Positions 41,870 to 51,500 of a stretch of DNA of 63,337 nucleotides are shown piece by piece (position 1 is the first letter of the stretch; the number at the start of each line of letters is the position of its first letter). The stretch lies in the NCBI GenBank assembly GCA_017512095.1, contig JAFWHC010000005.1, forward strand, positions 1 through 63,337. The letters are read 5' to 3'. The DNA comes from Candidatus Saccharimonadota bacterium. Lineage in GTDB: Bacteria; Patescibacteriota; Saccharimonadia; Saccharimonadales; Saccharimonadaceae. The notes beneath the pieces are model-generated. The model worked only from the letters and a program-made list of their open reading frames with translations, ran no database searches and was not told the DNA's origin. The position numbers and the translations under genes were made by a program.

Positions 41870-42343
41870 TTATTCTTCGGGTTCGGCGGAACCTTTAGGG
41901 TTTTCGACAGATTCTTCCTTGGTTTCTTCGGTTTCTTTTTCGGCTTCGAGAACCACTTCGGCGTCTTTCAAAGTGTTGACAGCGGCGCGGTCAAAATCTT
42001 TGCCGGCGAGGCGAGCGGATTTGCCACTGCGTTCACGGAGGTAGGAAAGGTTGTTGCGGCGGACTTTAGCGCGGCGGACAACCTCAACCTTCTCAACGAG
42101 CGGAGAGTGAAGGAGGAAAGATTTTTCGACACCAACGCCACTCGCGATTTTTCTGACAACGATGCGAGCAGTGTGGGATTCTTTGCGGTCGACACGGACA
42201 ACGACGCCTTCGAAAACCTGAGAGCGGAACTTTTCGCCTTCTTTAATTTTTTGGGTAACCTTGACGGTGTCGCCAGAGCGGACGTCAACAATAGCGGACT
42301 TTTTCTGGGCGTCACCGATTTTTTGTAAGATAGAAAAACTCAT
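41870..42343 (-). CDS. rplS: Ribosomal protein bL19 with acidic C-terminal extension
   Basis: 157 residues. Residues 1-113 are a normal bL19 (SGDTVKV, GEKFRSQVFEGVV, RKIASGVGVEKSF, SPLVEKVEVVRRAKVRRNNLSYLRERSGKSARL in part). The last 40-odd residues are Glu-rich and absent from typical L19 (about 115 residues). bL19 sits at the 30S-50S interface. AAAGG precedes the ATG. Single-gene unit followed by a terminator. Confidence 0.95.
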   Translation of the reverse strand: MSFSILQKIGDAQKKSAIVDVRSGDTVKVTQKIKEGEKFRSQVFEGVVVRVDRKESHTARIVVRKIASGVGVEKSFLLHSPLVEKVEVVRRAKVRRNNLSYLRERSGKSARLAGKDFDRAAVNTLKDAEVVLEAEKETEETKEESVENPKGSAEPEE

Positions 42344-42418
42344 TTTATATTAACCTTTATTAGACAATTGTCAGTATTTTATCATATTTTCGAGGAAAAT
42401 GGAAGGGGTTAGACAAGA

Positions 42419-42440
42419 AAAAGCCCCTTAACGGGGCTGA
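42419..42440 (-). terminator. Intrinsic terminator
   Basis: AGCCCC-GTTAA-GGGGCT and TTTTTC on the minus strand, just after the stop of the 42448-43458 gene. Confidence 0.8.
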
Positions 42441-42447
42441 CGGAGAA

Positions 42448-43458
42448 TTAAGCGAACTTTTTAAGATAGACGCGTAGGCCGCACGGTGCATTTGCGTACG
42501 TACTAAATGAGATCTTAAGGTCCTCGATTTCGAAACCGAGACTGTCTTTTTCAGCTGCGGCTATATTATAAGCTTCAACACTCTCAACAACGTGCGCGAT
42601 AGCCGTATCGGAACTCGGATATGCAATCGGATAGCTATATGGACCAAACAGGCTCCAAAGTGGCGGCTGGCTATAGGCGATTTCGTCGCCACAAATGATG
42701 AGGTCAAACAAGACGCGACCATGTGGAGTTAGAAGACAATCGGCTTCTGCCAAGGCCAGGCTTAAACCAGATTGGACATAGGCGCTACAGCCGTCGTCGA
42801 GAATAAAAACGTTCTGACTCTTAACATACTTGGCAAGGTTCTTAGGTTCTTCGTAAAGCATTGGCAACGGCGAATCGTGGTGACTAAGGTCGGCATAGCC
42901 GATACGCGTGTCAACAAGTTCATGGAAGTTGCGCGCCTGAATGTGGTCATTAAATAGTGTCTTAGGCGGAATAATATCCTTTGGATTAAGGCGAGTAATC
43001 TGGCACTGGCGCAATCCAAAAGCCCGTTCGGGGACAGTATCACTGCCGTAGATGACGAGGTTGGGGAGGTTTTGCGTCTTATGGTAAATCCAGCCGATGT
43101 GCTTAACATAGTCTTTTAGTTTTTGGCGCGTATGAGCAGACAGCGGGTCGGCTTCTAGTGCTTCAGCAAAGCTCGAATCCGGGCTAATATTGTACGGTGA
43201 GCCAGAAATGGGCCAGGCGATGCCAGCGTAAAAATCCTCGATGCGAGAATGGTCGCCTTTAAATGACCACCAACAAAAATTAATTAAGTCGTTAAACGCA
43301 TGATCACCAACACAATGAATGAACATAATTTCCAAATCATGGTTTTTTATGGCGGAGGTGAGGTAATCCTGAAAACTAGAAATCGAATGTTCGACGCCGT
43401 GACGAGTGAGAATCTCTGAGACCTGACGAGTGATTTCCTTGTAGACGAACTGATTCAT
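42448..43458 (-). CDS. Conserved-looking cytoplasmic protein, unknown
   Basis: 336 residues, no signal peptide or membrane segment. It has scattered Cys and His, a FIHCVGDHAFNDLINFCWWSF region near 46-66 that is unusually rich in aromatic/Cys/His, and a later NVFILDDGCSAYVQSGLSLAL stretch near 215 resembling a Rossmann-type strand-loop-helix. The last 40 residues could be a beta-hairpin typical of methyltransferases, but no SAM motif is clear. The SD AAGGAG is good. The leader has a promoter (TAGACA, 16 nt, TATAAT near 43542) and a hairpin CTTAGTTT/AAAACTAAG. Function not assigned. Confidence 0.7.
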   Translation of the reverse strand: MNQFVYKEITRQVSEILTRHGVEHSISSFQDYLTSAIKNHDLEIMFIHCVGDHAFNDLINFCWWSFKGDHSRIEDFYAGIAWPISGSPYNISPDSSFAEALEADPLSAHTRQKLKDYVKHIGWIYHKTQNLPNLVIYGSDTVPERAFGLRQCQITRLNPKDIIPPKTLFNDHIQARNFHELVDTRIGYADLSHHDSPLPMLYEEPKNLAKYVKSQNVFILDDGCSAYVQSGLSLALAEADCLLTPHGRVLFDLIICGDEIAYSQPPLWSLFGPYSYPIAYPSSDTAIAHVVESVEAYNIAAAEKDSLGFEIEDLKISFSTYANAPCGLRVYLKKFA

Positions 43459-43569
43459 GGCAAATTCTCCTTTTTAAACTGCAAGGCATCTTTTATGACG
43501 CCTAAAATTACTTAGTTTTCTACGAAACTAAGCTTAGATATTATACCATATTCTATATTTTTGTCTAGA

Positions 43570-44148
43570 TTAGCTAGTCTTAAGGGCGAGACGAATGCGC
43601 TCATCAACGGGAAGGGCCGGGTCGACATTTTCGAGAGCTTTGGTCGCTTCTTTAAGCGGAAAGCCAAGAGCGATAAGAGCATCAAGCGCTTCGTCGTTCT
43701 CCGGCTTTTGTTCTTTTGTTTTAACAATGGTAGCGCCATAATGGGTCGGGAGGCCAACTTTATCAGAGAGGTCGACGATGACACGTTCGGCGGATTTTTT
43801 GCCGACGCCGGCGGCTTTCGAGACGAAGGCGGAGTCGGCGTTCGCGATAGCGTTACGGACTTCTTCGGGGCTGGCGAGAGAAAGGATAGACATGGCGGCT
43901 TTTGGGCCGATACCGTTGACGGAGATGAGGAGCTCGAAGAGTTTTTTAGCGGCGAGCGACGTGAAGCCAAAAAGCGCCTCGTCGGTTTCGGAGATTTTAT
44001 GGTAGGTGTAGATTTTGATTTCGTCGTTTAAGTTGAGGTTGTCAAAATCTTGGCTGGAGACGGCAACTTCGTAGCCAACGCCGTGGACGTCGATGGTGAG
44101 GCTGTTCGCGAATTTTTCTTCAATAATTCCTTTGAGATGACTAATCAT
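43570..44148 (-). CDS. ruvA: Holliday junction branch migration protein RuvA
   Basis: 192 residues. The OB-fold is followed by two helix-hairpin-helix motifs (NGIGPKAAMSIL near 78-89 and AGVGKKSAERVIVDL near 112-126) and the C-terminal UBA-like domain III (DALIALGFPLKEATKAL) that touches RuvB. It binds four-way junctions with RuvB. A TATAAT box overlaps the ruvC stop codon and ends 8 nt before this ATG, so ruvA may have a leaderless transcript in addition to operon read-through. ruvB is not in the window. Confidence 0.95.
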   Translation of the reverse strand: MISHLKGIIEEKFANSLTIDVHGVGYEVAVSSQDFDNLNLNDEIKIYTYHKISETDEALFGFTSLAAKKLFELLISVNGIGPKAAMSILSLASPEEVRNAIANADSAFVSKAAGVGKKSAERVIVDLSDKVGLPTHYGATIVKTKEQKPENDEALDALIALGFPLKEATKALENVDPALPVDERIRLALKTS

Positions 44149-44157
44149 GATTATTTA

Positions 44158-44637
44158 TTATATCACTTTCATAAACATTGAGTGGACGATGGCGGCGGCG
44201 ACAGCGTCGGCAGCGTCATCGGGCTTTATTACCTCGTCCATTTTTAAGAACACGCGGACCATTTCCTGCATCTGTTTTTTGTCAGCGTGACCATAGCCAG
44301 TCATAGCTTTCTTTATCTCATTAGGTGAATATTCATAAATTGGGAGGTTCGACTGGGCCGCGACAAGCATGACGACGCCGCGAGCCTCGGCGACAGAGAT
44401 GCCAGTGGTGATGTTTTGCATGAAAAAAAGTTTTTCGATTGAGATGCAGTCGGGTTTATCTTCTTTGATTATCTCATGGAGCGAATCGTAAATGTCGAGG
44501 AGGCGGTCTTTTAGGGGCGTGTGAGGAGGGGTGGTGATGGCGCCAGAATCAATCAAATTTGGGGCGCCCTTTTTTCTGACTTCGAGCACGCCGAAGCCGC
44601 AAATGCCTGTGCCTGGGTCGACGCCTAGTATTCTCAT
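44158..44637 (-). CDS. ruvC: Crossover junction endodeoxyribonuclease RuvC
   Basis: 159 residues. Catalytic acidic residues are visible: Asp7 in GVDPGTG, Glu in SIEKLFF near 66-72, and the Asp pair in PDDAADA near 141-147. Resolves Holliday junctions made by RuvAB. One base separates it from radA upstream and nine from ruvA downstream, so it is part of a recombination operon. Confidence 0.95.
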   Translation of the reverse strand: MRILGVDPGTGICGFGVLEVRKKGAPNLIDSGAITTPPHTPLKDRLLDIYDSLHEIIKEDKPDCISIEKLFFMQNITTGISVAEARGVVMLVAAQSNLPIYEYSPNEIKKAMTGYGHADKKQMQEMVRVFLKMDEVIKPDDAADAVAAAIVHSMFMKVI

Positions 44638-44638
44638 G

Positions 44639-45991
44639 TTATTTAACGTGATTAATTAGGGTTTGGCGAAGGTCTTTGACGGGAATCACGAATTTGTCCT
44701 TAATCGTCGCGGGAGCGATGGCGCGGGTGAAGCCAAGCTTCTTTGCCTCGGCGATGCGTTGGTCGGGACGAAAGGCGGAGCGGATTTCCCCGCCGAGGCC
44801 AACTTCACCAAAAACAACGTAGTTTTCGTCGAGTTTACGACCGGCGACGGCGGAAGCGATGGCGAGGCAGACGGCGAGGTCGGCGCCAGAGTCGTTAAGC
44901 TTCATGCCGCCGACGACGTTAACGAAGATGTCGTATTCGCCGAGCTTTAGCTTTGTCCTTCTTTCAAGGACGGCAATCAAAAGCTTCAGACGGTTCAAAT
45001 CAAAGCCGGAGGCGGTGCGATTGGGGTATCCGAAGGTGGTTTTACTAGCCAAAGCTTGGATTTCGACGAGAATCGGGCGTGTGCCCTCAAGCGTTGCAAG
45101 AATAATCGAGCCGTCGGTGTTTTGGCGTTCGGCGAGGAGGGCGGCGGAAGGGTTTTCGACCTCTTTAAGACCCGCGTTTGCCATCTCGAAGATCGCGGCT
45201 TCCGACGTCGAGCCGAAGCGATTTTTGATTGCGCGGACGGTCTTAAACCCGCCGTAGCGGTCGCCTTCAAAGTTGACGACGACGTCGACAAGATGCTCAA
45301 GAACTTTCGGACCAGCGAGGGTTCCTTCTTTTGTGACGTGGCCGACGATGACGACGGCGGTGTCGGTCGCCTTGGCAGCGCGAATAACCAGGTTGCCGCA
45401 GCTCGTAACCTGAGACACAGAGCCGGGAGCAGAGGAAATTTCGGCGAGGGAGAGGGTCTGAATCGAGTCGACGACGACGAAGTCGAATTCGGCGCTTTCG
45501 ATGGTTTTAGCGATGTCGTTGCCGGAAGTCGACGAAGCGAAGTTTAGCTTGTCGGACTCGGCGCCAAGGCGGACGGCACGGAGTTTAACCTGGCCGGCTG
45601 ACTCCTCGCCGGAGATATAGAGAACGTTGTTAGTTTTTGCAATATGTGCACAGATTTGCATGAGAAGGGTAGACTTGCCAATGCCAGGTTGACCAGTGAG
45701 GAGAGTGACGGAGCCCTTGAGGAAGCCGCCGCCAAGGACAGTATCGAGGTCTTTGAAGGGAGTTTTGAGACGCTCTTTCGCGTCGGAAGGGACGATGCTT
45801 TTGATATTGACGTAGTCAAGTTTTTTGCCAGAAACTTTGGCGTTCGCGAGGGCGCCTTTTCTTTCTTCGGATTCGGCGGGAAGGGTTTCGACAAGAGTAT
45901 TCCAACTGCCGCAATTTGAGCATTGACCGGTCCATTTAGCAAAAACCGTGCCACATTCTGTGCAAGTATATTGCGCCCGCGTTTTTGCCAT
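44639..45991 (-). CDS. radA: DNA repair protein RadA (Sms)
   Basis: 450 residues. N-terminal zinc ribbon CTECGTVF...CSNCG (about 10-35), RecA-like core with Walker A GQPGIGKST near 97-105, the RadA-specific KNRFG near 258-262, and a C-terminal Lon-type (catalytically dead) domain. It promotes branch migration in recombination and transformation. It starts one base after the galU stop region, so galU-radA-ruvC-ruvA is one operon. Confidence 0.95.
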   Translation of the reverse strand: MAKTRAQYTCTECGTVFAKWTGQCSNCGSWNTLVETLPAESEERKGALANAKVSGKKLDYVNIKSIVPSDAKERLKTPFKDLDTVLGGGFLKGSVTLLTGQPGIGKSTLLMQICAHIAKTNNVLYISGEESAGQVKLRAVRLGAESDKLNFASSTSGNDIAKTIESAEFDFVVVDSIQTLSLAEISSAPGSVSQVTSCGNLVIRAAKATDTAVVIVGHVTKEGTLAGPKVLEHLVDVVVNFEGDRYGGFKTVRAIKNRFGSTSEAAIFEMANAGLKEVENPSAALLAERQNTDGSIILATLEGTRPILVEIQALASKTTFGYPNRTASGFDLNRLKLLIAVLERRTKLKLGEYDIFVNVVGGMKLNDSGADLAVCLAIASAVAGRKLDENYVVFGEVGLGGEIRSAFRPDQRIAEAKKLGFTRAIAPATIKDKFVIPVKDLRQTLINHVK

Positions 45992-45992
45992 T

Positions 45993-46829
45993 TTATTTTA
46001 GTCCGCAGACGACGTTGTTGGCGTGGACCCAGCCTTCGATAGAGCCGCCGTCGAGATATTCGCCAGTGGTTGGAGCAACGCGAACAATGCCGCCTTTTTC
46101 GACGAAGGTTGCGAGCGGGTCGGTTGCCATGTATTCTTGGTCTTTTGGCCCAAAATCGTGCGAATTAACGTATTCAACCATTTCCTGAATCAGTTTTGGC
46201 GACATGATGTATTTGCTAACGTGGACGAGGTTTGAATTAACATCTTCGAGAGCGGGTTTTTCGACAATTTTGGTGAGCTTGCCGTCTTTAACGTCAATCA
46301 TGCCGTATTTAACGACTTCTTCCCTTGCGACTTCGACGCCGAGAATGGCGGATTCGGATTCGCTTTCAATGGATTTCAAAAGCGATTCAGCGGCAGATTC
46401 GCCGTTCGGGTTCCAGATAAAATCATCACCAAAGAAAACAAAAACAGGTTCGTTGATATTATATTCTTCGGCGACCATGGCGACGGGGACAGCGGTGCCG
46501 TATTTTGCGGAAGGGTCTTGAGAAGTGTAGTGGATTTTGACGCCGTCAGGGAGGGTTTTCGCGAGTTTCAAACGGTCTTCTTTGCCGCGTTCTTCGAGAT
46601 AGAGATTGAGTGCGAGATTGTCTTTATAATATTCGCGGACTTGGCAAGGCTCGACGTTGGAGATGACCATGTAGATGTCTTTGACGCCGGCTTTAATCAG
46701 CTCTTGAACGGAATAGTCGACGAGCGGACGATTGCCGACGGGGAGCATGGATTTTTCGATGATTTTCGTGATAGGGAGACGGCGAGTGCCCCAGCCCGCA
46801 ACGGGAATGATAGCTTTGGTGATAGGCAT
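45993..46829 (-). CDS. galU: UTP-glucose-1-phosphate uridylyltransferase
   Basis: 278 residues from the ATG at 46829 (MPITKAIIPVAG), chosen for an ACGGAGG SD and because the protein then starts directly with the nucleotide-binding AGWGTRRLPITK. KSMLPVGNRPLVDYSVQEL and the acidic FFGDDFIW follow the usual GalU order. It makes UDP-glucose for glycolipids or capsule. A TATATT box sits in the leader. The next gene radA begins right at its stop codon. Confidence 0.9.
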   Translation of the reverse strand: MPITKAIIPVAGWGTRRLPITKIIEKSMLPVGNRPLVDYSVQELIKAGVKDIYMVISNVEPCQVREYYKDNLALNLYLEERGKEDRLKLAKTLPDGVKIHYTSQDPSAKYGTAVPVAMVAEEYNINEPVFVFFGDDFIWNPNGESAAESLLKSIESESESAILGVEVAREEVVKYGMIDVKDGKLTKIVEKPALEDVNSNLVHVSKYIMSPKLIQEMVEYVNSHDFGPKDQEYMATDPLATFVEKGGIVRVAPTTGEYLDGGSIEGWVHANNVVCGLK

Positions 46830-46858
46830 GAGAAAACCTCCGTTTAGAATATATACGG

Positions 46859-48445
46859 TTATTTTACAACAATAAGGGATTTTCGCCAAGACTTTGGCGG
46901 GTTTTTAAGGCCCAGAAGAGTCGCAATAGTAGCGGCGACATTAGAAAGACCAGCGTCTTTCATATCATTTATGATATATTTTTTACGGTTTTCAGTGTTG
47001 TCATAGAAGATGCAGGGAACTTTATTCGTCGTGTGAGATGTTTTTGGCTTATCATCTTTGTCGATGAGCTCTTCGGCGTTACCGTGGTCGGCGGTAATAA
47101 TCATCATGCCACCGAGCTCGTCGATTTTTTTAGCGAGGCGCTGGAGCCCTATGTCGATGGCTTCCATCGCGGCGATAGTTGGCTCAATTTCGCCAAAGTG
47201 ACCAACCATGTCGCCACCCGGGAAATTAAGACGAATGAACTTAAACTTGTCGAGGTTTTCGAGAACCACGTCGGTGATTTCGGCGGATTTCATCCACGGG
47301 CGGGTGTCAAACGGAAGGATGTCGGAGTCGATTTTAAGATGTTCTTCCCCTTCTGCTTTGTCGTAACTGTTGCCGTTGAAATAATAAGTGATGTGCCCGA
47401 ATTTTACAGTTTCCGAGACGGCGAGCTGAGAGATGTTATTTTTGCCGAGGAACTGATTGAGCGGGTCGTGAATTTGAACTGGTGGAACAAGCTGGAACTC
47501 GGGAACGTGAGTGTCGGAGTTGTATTCGGTCATGCCGGCGAAGACAACGTCGCTCGGAGAATAATCGCCACGGTCAAAATAGGGGAAGTCGATATATGTG
47601 AAAGCCTGGGCGATTTCGATGGCGCGGTCGGCGCGGAAATCATAATAGATAAAGCTGTCACCTTTTTCGACCTTGCCGACGGGTTCGTCGTTTTTGTCGA
47701 CGACGACAAAGGCGGGGAGATATTGGTCTTGGACTTTCGGGTCTTTCTTTCGGAAGGTCTCGACAGCTTCTTTGGCGGACCTGAAATGATTTTCAGAGAA
47801 GCCGCGGAACATATCCCAACCTTTTTTGACCATGCCCCAGTCGTTTTCATAACGGTCAGCGACGGCAATCATGCGGCCGGCGCCAGAGGCGATTTTGTAG
47901 TCGCGGTTTCGAGCTTCGAAGCGTTTCAGGAAAGTTTCGAGGCGGTTGATATATTTCGGCTCGGATTGAGGCGGAACGTCGCGGCCGTCGAAGACGAGGT
48001 GGACGCGGATTTTGGCGACGCCTTGAGCGTCTGCCATGATAATCATTTTTTCGAGATGGGCGATAGTGGAGTGGACGTTGCCGTCGGAGAAGATGCCGGA
48101 AAAGTGGAGGGTGGACTTGTTTTTAAGGACGTTTTCGATGACTTTTGTCCAAGCGGCGGAATCCCAAATTTTACCACTCGCGAAGGAGTCTTCGATTTCG
48201 GCGATGCCCTGTTTGATGATTTGTCCGGAGCCGAGGGCGTTGTGGCCAACTTCGCTGTTGCCCATGTCACCCTTTAAAATCCCAACGGCTTCGCCAGAAG
48301 CTTCGAGCGGGATGTTTAGATATTCTTGAGAAACTTTGTCGAGGAATTCGGTGTGGGCGAGAGAAACGGCGTTGCCCTTTCCCTCGGGCGCAATGCCGAC
48401 GCCGTCCATGACTACTAAAACTATTGGTCCATCATATTTAAGCAT
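46859..48445 (-). CDS. gpmI: 2,3-bisphosphoglycerate-independent phosphoglycerate mutase
   Basis: 528 residues, the normal iPGM length. Metal ligand Asp in VLVVMDGVG-like start, catalytic Ser in GNSEVGHNALGSGQ near 62-75, HLVFDGRDVPP near 128, and the late ADHGNAEEL near 455 that binds manganese. It converts 3-phosphoglycerate to 2-phosphoglycerate. TATAAT ends 6 nt before the ATG (leaderless). It precedes galU by 29 nt on the same strand. Confidence 0.95.
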   Translation of the reverse strand: MLKYDGPIVLVVMDGVGIAPEGKGNAVSLAHTEFLDKVSQEYLNIPLEASGEAVGILKGDMGNSEVGHNALGSGQIIKQGIAEIEDSFASGKIWDSAAWTKVIENVLKNKSTLHFSGIFSDGNVHSTIAHLEKMIIMADAQGVAKIRVHLVFDGRDVPPQSEPKYINRLETFLKRFEARNRDYKIASGAGRMIAVADRYENDWGMVKKGWDMFRGFSENHFRSAKEAVETFRKKDPKVQDQYLPAFVVVDKNDEPVGKVEKGDSFIYYDFRADRAIEIAQAFTYIDFPYFDRGDYSPSDVVFAGMTEYNSDTHVPEFQLVPPVQIHDPLNQFLGKNNISQLAVSETVKFGHITYYFNGNSYDKAEGEEHLKIDSDILPFDTRPWMKSAEITDVVLENLDKFKFIRLNFPGGDMVGHFGEIEPTIAAMEAIDIGLQRLAKKIDELGGMMIITADHGNAEELIDKDDKPKTSHTTNKVPCIFYDNTENRKKYIINDMKDAGLSNVAATIATLLGLKNPPKSWRKSLIVVK

Positions 48446-48519
48446 AAGTATATTATATCATGGCGCGTCGGATGTTTCCATAAATGGCGCTGAACTATTA
48501 CTGGTTGCGCTGTTCGAGT

Positions 48520-51500
48520 TTAACGATGATATTTTTTCTTAATTATGTGAGAAACTACAAATATAAGAATGAGCGAGACGGTGGTAAGGATAATCCCGAG
48601 GAGAGTCTGGGAACGGTCAATACTACTAAGGGATTCAGGCTTGGCGGCGTAACTGCCTGTGTTAGGGATTTTAACGTCGGGAGAGGCGGGGGTGGAACCG
48701 TTCTCTGTCGGAATGATTGGGAAGATTGGGTCGTCGGGGACTTCTGGATCGGTTGGATCGGTTGGATCGGTCGGATCGGTCGGATCGGTCGGAGGAGTAG
48801 TTGACTTTGTCTTATAGCGAACAGTGAAGTAAACATCCGATTCTCTGACAACGAACATATCGTCATCGCTAGCGATATGAATGTCTTCAACTATGTATTT
48901 ACTAGGGTCATAACCAAGAATGATAAGTAGATATTCAGCGCTCTCTTTTGGATCTATCTTGCTGTTAGTGTAAGCATAGGACAAGTCAAGGTTTTTAGCT
49001 ATTTCCTCGTTATCGACAACGGCGGTGAAGAAAAGTTTGCGCACGGCTCCGTCAAGTCGATAAACCGTATCCGGACCGCCGTTTGGATCGGTGACGGTTA
49101 TTATAAGCTCTGTCGGACCACCGCTACCCAAGGTTATAAGTCCAGTTTCCTCGTCATAGGTAGCAGAAACTGGCTCGCTCCAGCCATACGGCTCGACAGA
49201 AAAGTCAGCATTCTTCAGGAAATCGAGATTGGAAATATTCATGACGGCACTGCCGACGCCAGATTCGTCTTCGCGCCATTCGAGATACGTGGAAGTTTTA
49301 ACAAGTGGCGTTTCTGAATTGTTGAGTATTTTTAGGTCGGAAAGATTTGGGGCGTTCGACAGGTCAAGCTCGGCCAAGTTAGTATCCATTACAACAAGCG
49401 ATTCAAGAGCCTCGTTTTTAGAGAGGTTAATCCGTTTCAATTTATCTTCTTCAGATGCGCCGCTTCGAAGGCTTAAGGATTTTAGATTAATAAGCTTTTC
49501 GATTCCACGAGCATCGGCGACCGGGAAGGTTGGACTTGAAGGCTCAACTTCGGACTGAGTACAGTCGAGCTCGGTCATTGGATAAACGTCGTCCTCGAGA
49601 CTAATCGTTTCTTCGGTTAGAGATGTACCGTTTTTAGCATTTAGATTATAAACGATACACGCACGGAGGTTCGCATCTGGAAAAACTTCAGCAAAAGTAG
49701 AGGCGGTTTTTAGAGTAATCGTAAGGGGAATATCATCAACTGGGGCGTAATTCACGGTATCGCTCGGCGTAAAGCGGACGAGATATTCGGTCTTCCCTTC
49801 TTCGACGATTTCTTCGGGATTCATCCAGGAGAAACCTTCAGGGAGTTCGATTTCGTCAAGATATTGGCCTGGATAGGCAGAGATGTCGGTTGGGAGGGTA
49901 TAATCCTCGACAGTAAGATAGTCTGCATTATAATATACATTAAACTTAAGGTTCTTATAGCCACTAACTGTATCGAATGTAAAGACAAGATGGTTGTAAC
50001 CACCTATAATCGCTTCGGAACTTCCGTCGTTATATTCTACAGAAAAGTTGCTGATGATTTCTGATTCGTCGAGAATTTTGCCACTTTCTTCATCGTAATA
50101 ATAAACTGTAATTATGGTGTTATCTGGAGTAGCCTTATCTTTTGCTTTATACCGTTCATCCTCGGGAATATGTTCAAATCCAAAATAGGAAATCGCAGGG
50201 GGTTCTTCGGTTAGTTCGTCCATTAGGACGTAAGGCCAGTCAAACTCAACAACGCGGTCTTTTGCGTAGGTATTATCCCAAACCCAGAAAACTTCATTCG
50301 AAGGGATACTAGGCGTGTCGCCTAGTGGGTTTACGTCAAACGCTCTTTTAGTCATGGACGTAAGTGAACGAGGAAGAATGACCTTCGTTAGATAGAAATT
50401 TTCTATGAACGCTCCGTCTTCGATTGTTTCTACGCCTTCGGGGATTTCTACGGTTGCCAAGGTGTCGAGACTCTGAAAGGCGCCCTTCGCGATAGACTTG
50501 ACCGTGACGGGAATGTTTCCGTTTTTAGTCCCGACAATTAATTTATCTTCGGCGGTCAAGACAATCGTATTGCTGTTAAATCTGCTGTCATAAATGGGGT
50601 TATCCTCCGCGACAGCAATCGAAGTTAAGGAGTTCGTATTAGAAAAGGCATTCTCTCCGATTTCTTCAAGGGAGGCTGGGAGCGAAATTGATTCGAGGGA
50701 GCTTTGCGCAAAGGCACCCTCGCCAATTTTCTTAATACCTTCTTTGAGAATAATGGATTTAATTCCGCTTGATGCAAAGGCTCGGTCGCCGATTGACGTA
50801 ACCGCATCTGGAAGTTCGATCGATTCTAAGGACGCACAGCCGTCAAATGCCGAATTTGGGATACCGCTTACTCTACTCGAGAGAGTGATACTCTCTAGGG
50901 ATGGGTCACGATAGAAGGGGCCCCATCCGTATTCTTCAATTCTGTTTCCGTTAATGTCTGTATAAACGTAAGGCTCAAAGTAAATCGTCGCATCGAGGGT
51001 TGTTAGGTTGGGTAAGTTGGCGAGGCTCATGTTTCCAACTATGATTTCATCAGCAAGGCTTTTTATGTAGGTGACGTTCGAAAAGGCGCCATTTCCGGTT
51101 TCGGTACCGTTAATACTGGGACGTTTGAAATTACTTGGAAAGATGAGGGTTTCGTATTGTTTGGAGTCGTTATTGCCGTCATTCGCACAGTAGAAACCAG
51201 TTTCTTCGAATCCGCCCCTAAACATACAGCCAGCGTCACTTGCGGAGACAACATAGCCGTCGATAGTGTCTGGGAAATATAGGGTTTTAATGTTGAGGTT
51301 ATGTTCTTTGTAGGAATCCAGCGTTGCGTAATAATCGTACTGACTAACGTATGTTCTGTAGCCCCAGCCCGACTCCCAGTTTTCTGGATTTGTAACTTTG
51401 AAGGATGTGTTTAAGTCGCCAAGGGAAACCTCAACAGTTTGCTCGCCGGAAGCGTAAGGGTCATAGCCACGAATTTCGATTTTTGTACCAAAGTCGCCGA

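Noticed and set aside
47033-48277. Plus-strand 414-codon frame
   Set aside because: Antisense shadow of gpmI, which has all iPGM motifs; the opposite translation has no domain and arises from codon bias.
48746-48790. CRISPR-like short repeats
   Set aside because: The 9-bp units are contiguous, in frame and encode Pro-Thr-Asp; no spacers. No CRISPR array or cas gene was found in the window.
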